Source: CAZGCA01 sp964524145
GTDB lineage: Bacteria; Hydrogenedentota; CAZGCA01
Direction of reading: 5' to 3'
NCBI GenBank assembly: GCA_964524145.1
Contig: CAZGCA010000033.1
Location: 1 to 57,285, forward strand
Length of the DNA: 57,285 bases
Below the pieces are notes generated by a model, which worked only from the letters and a program-made list of their open reading frames with translations, ran no database searches and was not told the DNA's origin. Shown one piece after another: positions 1 to 7,799 of the stretch (position 1 is its first letter; every line of letters begins with the position of its first letter). The position numbers and the translations under genes were made by a program.

Positions 1-195
1 ATGGACTAGACAATATCTCCATATCCCCCTAATCCCCCTATCTCCTTCTCTTACACAGCGTACAAAAAAGAGGGGATATCGAGATGAGGGAGATGAGCTG
101 ATGGGTTTTTAAGAAGAAATCGGATCGATATGGACTAGACAATATCCCCATATCCCCCGCATCCCCCTATCTCCTTCTCTTACACAGCGTATATT
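1..195. repeat. Intergenic repeat array, one complete 129-bp unit plus a partial unit
   Basis: The window opens inside a repeat unit. The marker CTTACACAGCGTA starts at 50 and again at 179, a spacing of 129 bp. Each unit has a purine-rich arm (GGAGATGAGGGAGATGAG), a centre reading GAAATCGGATCGATATGG and a pyrimidine-rich arm of TATCCCCC/CATCCCCC/TATCTCC blocks. The arms are roughly inverted repeats of each other. The same units recur at 7297-7745 and 8256-8399. The array ends against TGGACGCCGAG (195-205), which also follows the last unit at 8400-8410. The units match the two ends of the nuclease gene at 7844-8215, so they look like internally deleted copies of it. What is seen is the repetition; mobility is inferred. 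Confidence 0.9.
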
Positions 196-331
196 GGACG
201 CCGAGCCCCAGCACGCCCTCCCCTGTGCAGTTCTGTTCCACGTCAGTCCTTATCCCAAGTTGATCAAGTCCCAACACCGCTAGAGGGCACAGACCCGATG
301 TAAGCCACACAGCACAATATGTACGGTATAC

Positions 332-360
332 TTGACATTACGTAAAATATATGTTACACT
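332..360 (+). promoter_or_regulatory. Sigma-70-type promoter upstream of the membrane protein/HTH pair
   Basis: TTGACA (332-337) and TACACT (355-360) are separated by 17 bp in an AT-rich stretch, the only such stretch in the 198-431 intergenic region. It would place the transcript start near 367 and give a leader of about 65 nt before the gene at 432. Confidence 0.55.
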
Positions 361-431
361 ATAAAACAGAAGAGGCAGTGAATGCGATTGCCTAACGATG
401 ACTTGTTCTGCAACCGAAAGGAGTACGCCTT

Positions 432-896
432 ATGCATCCACAACAGAAACATGCAAGATTCAATCTCATCGTGATTTCAAGCGCCCTTGTTCCGGCGGTG
501 TTGGGGTACGTCATTCTCAACATGTTCTTTGGCCCCAAGGTCGCCATGGCGGCATTTGCTTTCCTCGGCATCAGCGGCCTGATGGGATTTGGAGGGCACT
601 TCTATCGTGAGAGCAAGGACTCGCCAACAGTAACGATGGATGAACGCGACGAGGACATAAAGCGTAGAGCGATGTTGATTGGCTGGGGAGTGGATTGGCT
701 CTTTTGGGGCTTGCTCTGCATGGTTCCTTGGTTCGTCGTTGTCTTCCGCTTTGGGATTCAACAGGCGCTAGAACCAGCAATCCCCGTTGTTTGGCTGCCG
801 TTCATCTACATGGCAACAGGTTTGCTGCACGTATCAGCGTGGTCGATAGCCGTTCTGGTTCTCTATGGGAAGAGGGGAGGCGACAATGACGCATAG
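432..896 (+). CDS. Small membrane protein paired with an HTH regulator
   Basis: A 154-residue protein with about four hydrophobic segments (near residues 10-30, 34-54, 78-102 and 115-143). Between segments 2 and 3 is a charged cytoplasmic loop containing DERDEDIKRRA. That loop and the tight linkage to a small YozG-like HTH gene resemble the DUF2178-type membrane proteins often found beside such regulators. The ATG at 432 follows AAAGGAG (417-423) at good spacing. The 3' end overlaps the next gene by 11 nt, so the two are probably translationally coupled. The function is unknown; a role as a membrane sensor or partner of the regulator is inferred only from the pairing. Confidence 0.8.
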   Translation: MHPQQKHARFNLIVISSALVPAVLGYVILNMFFGPKVAMAAFAFLGISGLMGFGGHFYRESKDSPTVTMDERDEDIKRRAMLIGWGVDWLFWGLLCMVPWFVVVFRFGIQQALEPAIPVVWLPFIYMATGLLHVSAWSIAVLVLYGKRGGDNDA

Positions 897-1146
897 AATA
901 ACGAATCGGATCCGTCGTCTTCGTTTCGACCACGGAGAAATGACGCAGCAGAAACTGGCAGAGCAGGCCAGCGTAACACGCCAGACAATCATCGCCCTTG
1001 AAGCAAACAAGTATGTGCCTTCGCTGTTGCTCGCCTACCGCATTGCGCGTGTCTTCGACGTGTCGATCGAAGAAGTCTTCCAGTTTGACCAGACTCCGCA
1101 AAAGTCCGGCATTGCCAACGAAGAGTGCCCCCCGAGCGCTGAATGA
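886..1146 (+). CDS. XRE-family (YozG-like) transcriptional regulator
   Basis: An 86-residue protein made almost entirely of one helix-turn-helix domain. Residues about 5-65 contain MTQQKLAEQASVTRQTI and NKYVPSLLLAYRIARVF, followed by DVSIEEVFQF, the usual pattern of the short YozG/Xre group. These act as cytoplasmic DNA-binding repressors, often of their own operon. The ATG at 886 was chosen because GAGGGGAGG lies just upstream and the domain begins immediately after it; a longer in-frame start at 865 would add residues with no domain match. The gene overlaps the upstream membrane-protein gene by 11 nt, which indicates one operon. The C-terminal 20 residues have no match I recognise. Confidence 0.9.
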   Translation: MTHRITNRIRRLRFDHGEMTQQKLAEQASVTRQTIIALEANKYVPSLLLAYRIARVFDVSIEEVFQFDQTPQKSGIANEECPPSAE

Positions 1147-1840
1147 AAGACTGTTATCACCGCCGGTGTTGAAGCCGGAGCGGGAAGAGGCTTTCGTTGG
1201 ACGGTCTCGCCCTGTCAGCAGTTCTCATCATGATGTGACTTCCTCTGATTGCACCACGTCCCCGAACGACACAAAACGGGGCACGGAACTGCCGGATACA
1301 CCTTCTTAACGGCTGTCGCCTCTGGTAAATCCCGACCTGCCACTCACCCGGGAACATTGCCTCTTATTCGTAACACAAGTGATGTTAACATCTTAGAACT
1401 CGTGTGGCTGTTTTCACAGCCTTTACGGGGGAGCGATTGTCAGAAACAGGTGAAAGAAAATGGGCCGTTGATACGTCTTCTCTTATGAAAGGACGTGGTG
1501 AAAGCCGAATTGTGGGGCGCATCCCGCAAACCAGAGAACCAAGACGAAAACCGATAGCAAGGACAACGAGTAATCCCCGCCATGTTGGCAAGGCAAGGTA
1601 CGGGTCTTATGCACCAAAAGTGACGGTTTGGGATCCCATGGAGAAACTGAATGCACATAGTTGGGCCTCCAACGGAAAAGCAAGTATCCGCCGAGTCCCC
1701 GAACGGCGCAAACTCCTCGCAGGCGGTCGTTTGAAAGGGCTGGCACGTGGAGCCTTGTGTTTGGCCCGCCGGTTAGCCGCGGGGCCGGTATGCCCCGCTT
1801 TGCCGGTTTAGCGCTGACGAGAGAACTTGAGGCTGAGGTA
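1147..1840. other. Intergenic stretch without a recognisable gene
   Basis: About 690 bp. Open frames cross it, the longest at 1404-1811 on the plus strand, but their translations are rich in R, P and G, lack recognisable motifs and have no convincing ribosome-binding site. GCCCGCCGGTTAGCC near 1765 begins a GC-rich inverted repeat just before the broken gene at 1841. I considered a group II intron remnant and could not support it. I see nothing else here. Confidence 0.5.
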
Positions 1841-2368
1841 ATGGTGAATAACTCGAGCTTGGCGTCGGAAGAATGGCTGACACGCGAAGACAACGTATGT
1901 CGACAAGACAGGCTAGCGCGTCTCAACTAGCTCGCTACTAATGCCCCAGATGCTGAGCATTGGGTCTTTCCCGGCGGGCCAACGTCCAAGTATTTGTTTG
2001 AGGAGGCAAGATACTGCTTCGTATACGGTCAGTTCTTGGCAACCATCGTTTTGGGCCTGGCATACATTGAGCATAGCCTCGCCGGTTTGTTCTATGCGTC
2101 AGGGCGAAACGAGCTTGAGCGAGCTGGCATTTCGATTCTGCTAAAAGAAGCCCTGGCATACAACTGGATAGACCAGGCGGAATTTGATAACTTACAGCGC
2201 GCACGTAGGATTCGTAATCCCATCACCCACTTTCGCCGGCCGCTTCATAGTGATACAATTGAGTACCGCGCAGTGATGCAAGATGGAATGCCTTACACAA
2301 TCATCGAAGAAGACGCACGGCATGTAATGGAGACAGCTGTACACTTGTTGGGGAAGAGCGCGGCATAA
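1841..2368 (+). pseudogene. HEPN-like domain protein interrupted by one in-frame amber codon
   Basis: Read from the ATG at 1841, the frame runs 29 codons, meets TAG at 1928-1930 and continues open in the same frame to the TGA ending at 2368. The two parts join sensibly (RLARLN, stop, LATNAPDAEHWVFPGG), as if a CAG glutamine codon had become TAG by one transition. The downstream part is mainly helical and carries RNPITH near its middle, which fits the R-x4-H active-site motif of HEPN ribonucleases, preceded by a helix containing FVYGQFLATIVLGLAYIEH. HEPN proteins are commonly RNases in toxin and defence systems. Translation could also start at the TTG at 1994 after the stop, giving a 124-residue product, but no ribosome-binding site supports that. 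The 175-codon reconstruction is my inference. Confidence 0.6.
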
Positions 2369-2780
2369 CCACTCGTTGCAGCCGACCGCATTATGCAGTC
2401 CAGGGGACAGGATACTGAATTCTGGTAAATGGTGGTAAATGGGGGCATCGTTTCTTGACGGGAGATGACACAACAGGGTTGATTGATCTGGTCGCATCGC
2501 GTATGATGATCTTGGAGAGTCAGTGAAGGGGCATCCTCCTCCAGACTGAGGACGAGGAGTCTGCGTGGACGTTGCGGACACAAACACATACAGATCCGCG
2601 GTACCACACAAGAGGACGACAAACGGTGACTGTCCCCAATTTCCCCCTGTGGAAAATAGGTTGTAAAAGCCCTGTCTTCGCGTGTTACACTACAAGATCG
2701 CCAGCTAAGGGAGATTCTTACGGAAACCATAACATAATATGTAGTTGTCCCAAGATGAAAGACTAGAAGGAGAAGAATCC
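2369..2780. other. Intergenic region upstream of a two-gene cassette
   Basis: No gene is seen. A poorly spaced promoter-like pair (TTGTAA near 2661 and TACACT near 2686, 19 bp apart) lies about 90 bp before the next start. A short element, GGTAAATGGTGGTAAATGG, near 2425 is an imperfect tandem repeat. Confidence 0.4.
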
Positions 2781-3302
2781 ATGTCAGAGAAGAAACAAAC
2801 CCTCGGACAAGCGATAGATCAAGTGGTTGCCGCACTAGAGGGCTTAGACGCACAAGCGCGCAAGACTGCCCTTCAGGCGGCTTGTTCACACCTTGAGATA
2901 GAACTCGGAAGCAGTGCCCCAACGATTCCCTTCCGCAGTGTCCCGCCGCCCTCTGCCACATCGCACGCGCAGAAGCCTGACACGCCTACGGCCGGCACGA
3001 TTACTGATATCAGAAGTCTCAAAGAGCAGAAACAGCCCTCTTCTGCGAGACAGATGGCGTGCGTGGTTGCCTATTACCTCCAAGAACTCGCACCCGAGAC
3101 CGAGAAAAAAGAAACGGTATCAACCGAGGATCTCGAGAAGTACTTCAAACAGGCCGGTTTCAAGCTGCCCACGAAACTCGAGCAAGTTCTTGCAGATGCA
3201 AAGCGCTCCGGCTACTTCGAATCTCCAGCGCGCGGAGAGTACCGACTCAATGCTGTGGGCTACAACCTTGTCGTTCACACTATGCCAAAAAGGCAAGAGT
3301 GA
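2781..3302 (+). CDS. Hypothetical protein with a C-terminal winged-helix-like region; first gene of a two-gene cassette
   Basis: A 173-residue soluble protein. Residues about 1-45 form a helical segment with repeated AIDQVV/ALEGL and ARKTALQA patterns. Residues 46-85 are a proline- and threonine-rich linker. Residues 90-170 look like one compact domain (ARQMACVVAYYLQELAP, then LEKYFKQAGFKLP and SGYFESPARGEYRLNAVG), similar to a winged helix with a beta-hairpin. The ATG at 2781 follows AAGGAGAA (2767-2774). The next gene starts 4 nt after this stop, so they are very likely co-transcribed and coupled. I do not recognise the family by name. A DNA- or partner-binding subunit is a guess from the fold pattern. 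Confidence 0.8.
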   Translation: MSEKKQTLGQAIDQVVAALEGLDAQARKTALQAACSHLEIELGSSAPTIPFRSVPPPSATSHAQKPDTPTAGTITDIRSLKEQKQPSSARQMACVVAYYLQELAPETEKKETVSTEDLEKYFKQAGFKLPTKLEQVLADAKRSGYFESPARGEYRLNAVGYNLVVHTMPKRQE

Positions 3303-3306
3303 CTAG

Positions 3307-4113
3307 ATGCCTGGTGTCATCCCCGAGTTCCTGCTCAAGATTGACGGCGCGCGCAAAGGCTTACGCCGTGTCGCTTCCTCGCAGCTTCACTCTCAGAAGC
3401 AACGTGGGGGATTGCGTTCGCTCGTGGAGGAATACTTCAACAAGATAAGACCGGCAGTCTTCCCAGAGGGCGAACGTGACGAGGCGGCTTCTGAAGTAGA
3501 TGCCTTAATGCACAACCTGCTCCTGCTGTGTCACAAGCACGGCACTGTGAAGCGCTACCGATCGCTACTCATCGACATCCGTAAAGCACTCATCCTTGTG
3601 GATGCACGAACGATAGCAACTGGTGGGACGAAGTCGAAACAGACCGTCGCTCATGAAATTGATGAGAAGATAGTCCTTACCCTGGACAGTATCATGCCAT
3701 CCGCGGCACTGTCCTACAGGCAAGCTCTGATTGATCTTGAGGCAGATGAACGTTATTCATGGCGCGGGCCAGCCACGGACCTCAGAGAGACGCTTCGTGA
3801 AACCCTAGATTACCTTGCTCCCGATAAAGAGGTTCAGTCGATGGCCGGCTACAAGCAGATGCCGGATACACACGGACCGACAATGAAGCAGAAGGTTCGA
3901 TTCATAATGAAGAGCCGAGGAGTTTCCAAGTCGTCCAGCGCTCCAGCTGAAAGTGCCGTCGAGTGTATAGAGTCAGGTGTGGGTTCTTTTGTGCGCTCCG
4001 TCTACACCAGATCCAGTCTTTCAACTCATACCCCTACAGATAAAAAAGAGGTCTTGCGCATTAGGGACTTCGTCAGAGTGGTCCTTTCCGAGCTACTGGA
4101 GATACAAGCTTGA
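3307..4113 (+). CDS. Hypothetical protein, possible nuclease partner of the preceding gene
   Basis: A 268-residue soluble protein. The C-terminal half (about 145-268) is the better conserved-looking part: a tryptophan/arginine motif (YSWRGPATDLRETLRETLDYL), then a basic segment around KQKVRFIMKSRGVSK, then SFVRSVYTRSSLSTHTPTDK and a terminal helix. It reminds me of proteins labelled predicted pPIWI-associating nuclease, but I could not check this and no classic nuclease motif stands out. It starts 4 nt after the previous stop with only a weak ribosome-binding site, which suggests translational coupling. The context (HTH pair, broken HEPN gene, attC site) is typical of accessory or defence genes; a defence role is inferred. 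Confidence 0.75.
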   Translation: MPGVIPEFLLKIDGARKGLRRVASSQLHSQKQRGGLRSLVEEYFNKIRPAVFPEGERDEAASEVDALMHNLLLLCHKHGTVKRYRSLLIDIRKALILVDARTIATGGTKSKQTVAHEIDEKIVLTLDSIMPSAALSYRQALIDLEADERYSWRGPATDLRETLRETLDYLAPDKEVQSMAGYKQMPDTHGPTMKQKVRFIMKSRGVSKSSSAPAESAVECIESGVGSFVRSVYTRSSLSTHTPTDKKEVLRIRDFVRVVLSELLEIQA

Positions 4114-4571
4114 ATACGAAAAAGAGGCACAACAATCGCCTGCACTTTATGGTGGTTCCGCTTGCGCTCCACCACTGAAAGTGAGGCGGCACGTTGGCCA
4201 AAGAACGCGGTACGGATCCGGACGTGTTTCGTCGTTTGGCTTGACGTTTCAGTCCGTCACGTTTTCAAGTTGCACCACGTCTCGTAACGGCGCAAACTAA
4301 GGACTTCATATATATCACACTGTGTGGTATGATTCTGTACAGCTCCAGGGTAGAACTGGGGGTACGCTAAGTCGAGTGGGCATTGTGGGGTTCGCGCGTG
4401 TGCGGACCATCCGTAAGAAGTGGTTGTGTGAAGGGCCGGATTGCCTTCACGATTGGCGCGCCTGAATGCTGACGTGAGCTCACCTCAGGAGCATGAACCA
4501 AGCCGGCGTTCCCGTGCTGGGCGCGCTCGTTTACGGCTTTATCGGCAGTACAAAGGACTGATGAACAGCAC
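4114..4571. other. Intergenic stretch upstream of the attC site
   Basis: About 460 bp with no gene I can support. It holds small inverted repeats (for example GTGGTTCCGC with GCTCCACCAC near 4151-4174) and an AT-rich patch at 4306-4340. A 22-codon open frame at 4493-4561 has a ribosome-binding site too close to its ATG and is not called. Confidence 0.45.
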
Positions 4572-4629
4572 GCCTAACAGACGGTTGCAGCGGACCGCTT
4601 GCAGCAGCCGCTAAACCGGAGCGTTAGGC
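4572..4629 (+). other. attC: Integron-type attC recombination site (orphan)
   Basis: The site begins with R'' GCCTAAC (4572-4578) and ends with the exact complement R' GTTAGGC (4623-4629), 58 bp in all. Inside these are L'' CGGTTGCAGCGG and L' CCGCTAAACCG, which pair as CGGTT/AACCG and AGCGG/CCGCT with unpaired bases on one arm, as expected for the extrahelical bases of a folded attC. The short loop between them is ACCGCTTGCAGCAG. This is the architecture recognised by integron integrases. No integrase gene and no second complete attC lie in the window, so it is an isolated site or the edge of a cassette cluster lacking an integrase. Confidence 0.75.
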
Positions 4630-4644
4630 ACCAAAGGAGTGTTT

Positions 4645-5142
4645 GTGGCTCGTATTCCTAGGTCGAAACAGATTTTCGGTCTCGCAGTATGGCTCTCGAT
4701 CACTTTTGTTGCCGCAGCGGTCAGTCGCGCCGCGTCGATCAATGCCGGGTCGTTCTACACACAACTTGTGCTCCCGGAATGGTCACCGCCGTCGTCGGTG
4801 TTCGGCCCCGTTTGGGCGGTGCTCTACGCTTTGATGAGCATTGCCGCGTGGCTGGTCTGGCGCGTTGACGGGTTTCGAGCGGCGCGTGGGGCGCTATCTC
4901 TATTCCTGATGCAGCTTGCGCTGAATGCTCTATGGAGTTGGCTTTTCTTTGGCTGGCATCGCGGCGCGCTGGCATTTGCCGACATACTGCTCTTGTGGAT
5001 AATGATCATCGCGACGATGATCGCCTTCTGGCGTGTGCGGGCGGTAGCCGGAGCGTTGCTGGTCCCCTATCTGCTGTGGGTGAGCTTCGCCTCGGCACTG
5101 AACTATGCACTCTGGCAGCTCAATCCGGAGAGCTTGGGCTGA
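4645..5142 (+). CDS. tspO: TspO/MBR family tryptophan-rich sensory protein
   Basis: A 165-residue integral membrane protein with five hydrophobic helices and the family hallmarks: the PEWSPPSSVFGPVWAVLYA motif near residues 45-64, LNALWSWLFFG near 92-102, and VPYLLWVSFASALNYALW near the C-terminus. TspO proteins bind tetrapyrroles and influence porphyrin handling and stress responses. GTG at 4645 was chosen because AAAGGAG ends at 4639; the in-frame GTG at 4639 overlaps that site. The gene begins 16 bp after the R' end of the attC site, in the same orientation, exactly as the first gene of an integron cassette would. I see no attC site after it. Confidence 0.93.
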   Translation: MARIPRSKQIFGLAVWLSITFVAAAVSRAASINAGSFYTQLVLPEWSPPSSVFGPVWAVLYALMSIAAWLVWRVDGFRAARGALSLFLMQLALNALWSWLFFGWHRGALAFADILLLWIMIIATMIAFWRVRAVAGALLVPYLLWVSFASALNYALWQLNPESLG

Positions 5143-5240
5143 TGACTCCGGCTAAGGCTGCATATCTGAGTTGTGCGTCTGCATCCGACAATTGAGTCTT
5201 GGGAGCGCCGCGTTATTCCAATGAGTTGGAGAAGCCTGTC

Positions 5241-7232
5241 ATGAAAGAATATGTCCTGACCTCTTTGCTTGTTGTTCTCTGCGTTTCGAGCGTAGCCCTT
5301 TCGGATGATCAGTATCGCGACATATATCCCGATACATGGGTGGCGACCGACGCGCTCGGCAGAACAATGCCGGATTCTTCGGTGGTGGGCCCGGTTAAAG
5401 AAGGCCAGCGCCGCGTCGTCGGTATCTTCTATATCGCCTGGCACAGTGACCGGCGGGCCACCTTGAAGAGTCCTTATGCTGCAGATGTGAGCAAGGTGCT
5501 CGCCGGCGATCCGAATGCGCGCCTGGACGCCAAGCATCCGCTTTGGACAGAAGGCTCGTACCACTGGGGCGAACCGGAGACGGGCTATTTCCTGAGCAAG
5601 GATGAGTATGTTATTCGGAAGGATATGTCCATGCTCGCCGACGCAGGGGTGGACGTTTTGGTGATGGACGTGACGAATGCGGTCCGTTACTGGGACGAAT
5701 GGGATGTCATCTTCCCGGTCATGCAGAAGATGAAGGCCGAAGGCAATAAGGTGCCGAGCTTCTGCTTTTGGGCATTCAACGGACCCGTAATCACGGTTGT
5801 GCAGGATCTGTACGACAAGATCTACCAAGTCGGCAAGTACAAGGATCTGTGGTTCTACTGGGACGGCAAGCCGCTGCTGCTGTACAACGGTAATCCGAGC
5901 GTGGACGCCAACCGGAAGGGTACGCCGAACCCTAATCCTCACTACGATCCGGCCGCTAAGACCGACACGAGCCATCCGCACTACGGCGATCCCGGCTACA
6001 CCGAGGAGTTTTACAAGGATTACACCCAGGAGGTGAAAGATTTCTTCACCCTGCGAACCATGTGGTGGGGGTATTATAAATGGGCCGGGAAACGATTCAT
6101 CGGAACTGAAGACAACTGGAGCTTCGGGTATGACCTGGGCAATGACCGGGTCAAGGCGATGGCCCACGACGACTTGGTCTCGACGCACAACGGCATGAAA
6201 GAAGAAGCGGCCGTCACGCCCGCGCAGCATCCGTCGAGCCTGGTCGGAAAATCCTGGACCCGAGAACACGGCGAACCGGAGTTAAACGAATACGATCTGC
6301 CTGTGCCGACCCATGTACCGTGGCTGGACAAGACGGTGGAGAACCCCGAGGGCTATGGCATCTACTTCCAGGAGCGATGGGACGAAGCGCTCGAAGCCGA
6401 TCCGCAGTTCCTCTATATTAACGACTGGAACGAATGGACCGCCGGCAAGTATCACCCCAACGAGGGGCAAACCTTCCCCTTCATGCGCCGCGCGAGCACG
6501 TATCGTTTCATTGACCAGTACAATGCCGAGTTCAACCGCTGCATCCAGCCGATGAAGGGCGGGTACACCGACAACTACTACATGCAGATGGCTCAAAACA
6601 TCCGTCGGTACAAAGGTGTTCGACCCATGCCGGAGCTGCGCGGAATCCACCGGATAGAAATTGACGGGGCTTTTGTGGATTGGGATACTGTAAAGGTCGA
6701 ATATCGTGACACCGTCGGCGACACTTTCCACCGGGACTACCCCGGCTACGGCGGATTGCACTACAAAAACGATTCGGGCCGCAACGATATCGTCACCGGC
6801 AAGGTCGCCGTTGATGATTATAATGTGTGTTTCTACGTCGAGACTAACGGGGCGCTCACCCCGCACACGGGCAACAACTGGATGCTTCTGTTGATAGACG
6901 CCGACCGAAACCACGACACCGGGTGGTACGGTTATGACTACCTTGTCAACAAGCAGGTGGTAAGCGAAACGACCACGACTCTTATGCGGTATGCTCCGAA
7001 CCTTCCCGACAATCCGTGGGCCGAGCAGGCGCGGTTAGAATATTGTTACACAGGCAAATCGCTTGAAGTGGCCGTGCCGCGCGAACTTATCGGCTTGAAA
7101 GGCGACGCATTCACCTTCGATTTTCACTGGTGTGACAATCCGGCCGACCTGAAAGACCCGATTTCACTGTGCGGAAACGGCGACAGCGCCCCGAACCGAC
7201 GATTCAAGTACCGCTGTATTTGGCAGAAGTAA
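5241..7232 (+). CDS. Secreted GH99-like (WbsX-type) glycoside hydrolase with C-terminal carbohydrate-binding-like domain
   Basis: A 663-residue protein starting at the ATG at 5241 after GGAGAAG. Residues 1-21 form a Sec signal peptide ending near VALSDD. Residues about 55-440 form a TIM-barrel domain of the GH71/GH99-like group: FYIAWHSDRR near 63, DAGVDVLVMDVTNA near 135, KDLWFYWDGKPLLLYNG near 205, and the family signature YINDWNEWTAGKYHP near 391. Residues about 472-663 begin IDGAFVDWDTV and resemble the CBM9/DOMON-like carbohydrate-binding domains often attached to such enzymes. Family members act on mannan-type or other alpha-linked glycans; the true substrate is unknown. It appears to be a single-gene unit; repeat DNA follows it directly. 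Confidence 0.8.
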   Translation: MKEYVLTSLLVVLCVSSVALSDDQYRDIYPDTWVATDALGRTMPDSSVVGPVKEGQRRVVGIFYIAWHSDRRATLKSPYAADVSKVLAGDPNARLDAKHPLWTEGSYHWGEPETGYFLSKDEYVIRKDMSMLADAGVDVLVMDVTNAVRYWDEWDVIFPVMQKMKAEGNKVPSFCFWAFNGPVITVVQDLYDKIYQVGKYKDLWFYWDGKPLLLYNGNPSVDANRKGTPNPNPHYDPAAKTDTSHPHYGDPGYTEEFYKDYTQEVKDFFTLRTMWWGYYKWAGKRFIGTEDNWSFGYDLGNDRVKAMAHDDLVSTHNGMKEEAAVTPAQHPSSLVGKSWTREHGEPELNEYDLPVPTHVPWLDKTVENPEGYGIYFQERWDEALEADPQFLYINDWNEWTAGKYHPNEGQTFPFMRRASTYRFIDQYNAEFNRCIQPMKGGYTDNYYMQMAQNIRRYKGVRPMPELRGIHRIEIDGAFVDWDTVKVEYRDTVGDTFHRDYPGYGGLHYKNDSGRNDIVTGKVAVDDYNVCFYVETNGALTPHTGNNWMLLLIDADRNHDTGWYGYDYLVNKQVVSETTTTLMRYAPNLPDNPWAEQARLEYCYTGKSLEVAVPRELIGLKGDAFTFDFHWCDNPADLKDPISLCGNGDSAPNRRFKYRCIWQK

Positions 7233-7296
7233 TCTAGTATGTATTGGTGAATCCTGTCCAAATATGTTTCCGCTTGCGACGTTTCAAGCGTGACTC

Positions 7297-7745
7297 GACA
7301 CTAGACGATATCCCCCTAATCCGCTTATCTCCTTTTCTTACACAGCGTATAAAAAAGAGGGGATATGGAGATGAGGGAGATGAGGGGATGAGCTTTGAAG
7401 AAGAAATCGGATCGATATGGACTAGACAATATCTCCATGTCCCCCACATCCCCTTATCTCCTCTTCTTACACAGCGTACAAGAAAGAGGGGATATGGAGA
7501 TGAGGGAGATGAGGAGATGAGTTTTGAAGAAGAAGTCGGCTCGATATGGATTTGGAATCATATCCCCACGTCCCTTTATCTGCCTCTTCTTACACAGCGT
7601 ACAAGAAAGAGGGGATATGGAGATGAGGGAGATGAGGAGATGAGTTTTGAAGAAGAAGTCGGCTCGATATGGATTTGGAATCATATCCCCACGTCCCTTT
7701 ATCTGCCTCTCTTACACAGCGTACAAGGAAGACATTGGGCAGATA
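7297..7745. repeat. Tandem array of 122-129-bp repeat units
   Basis: The marker CTTACACAGCGTA starts at 7337, 7466, 7589 and 7711, so units are 129, 123 and 122 bp long. Each unit carries a GGGGATATGGAGATGAGG arm, an ATG followed by AGCTTTGAAGAAGAA or AGTTTTGAAGAAGAA, a TCGGATCGATATGG-like centre (GGCTCGATATGG in later units) and a pyrimidine-rich arm. The second and third units are nearly identical, with ATTTGGAATCAT replacing ACTAGACAAT. The units encode a continuous frame (MSFEEEVGSIW followed by arm sequence), but this is most simply the fused start and end of the nuclease gene at 7844. Whole units repeat without unique spacers, so this is not a CRISPR array. Confidence 0.93.
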
Positions 7746-7799
7746 CTCGTTCACACTGTCACAACCACACCGCTTCGTGGTAGTATGAAAGTTGAAGGT

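Noticed and set aside
390..396. GCCTAAC as a second attC R'' box
   Set aside because: No matching GTTAGGC or L boxes follow within about 150 bp.
1404..1811. Possible group II intron or coding remnant
   Set aside because: No domain V-like hairpin or reverse-transcriptase motif was found; the translation has no recognisable family.
5103..6269. Long minus-strand open frame opposite the GH99-like gene
   Set aside because: It lies wholly antisense to a well-supported gene; its translation is low in motif content and has no ribosome-binding site.
7337..7723. Regularly spaced 13-bp motif suggesting a CRISPR array
   Set aside because: The sequence between the motifs is itself repeated almost unchanged; there are no unique spacers and no cas genes.
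7244..7783. A 179-residue open frame covering the repeat array
   Set aside because: It is a translation of the tandem repeat (MSFEEEVGSIW and arm sequence repeated), with no independent start signal or domain.
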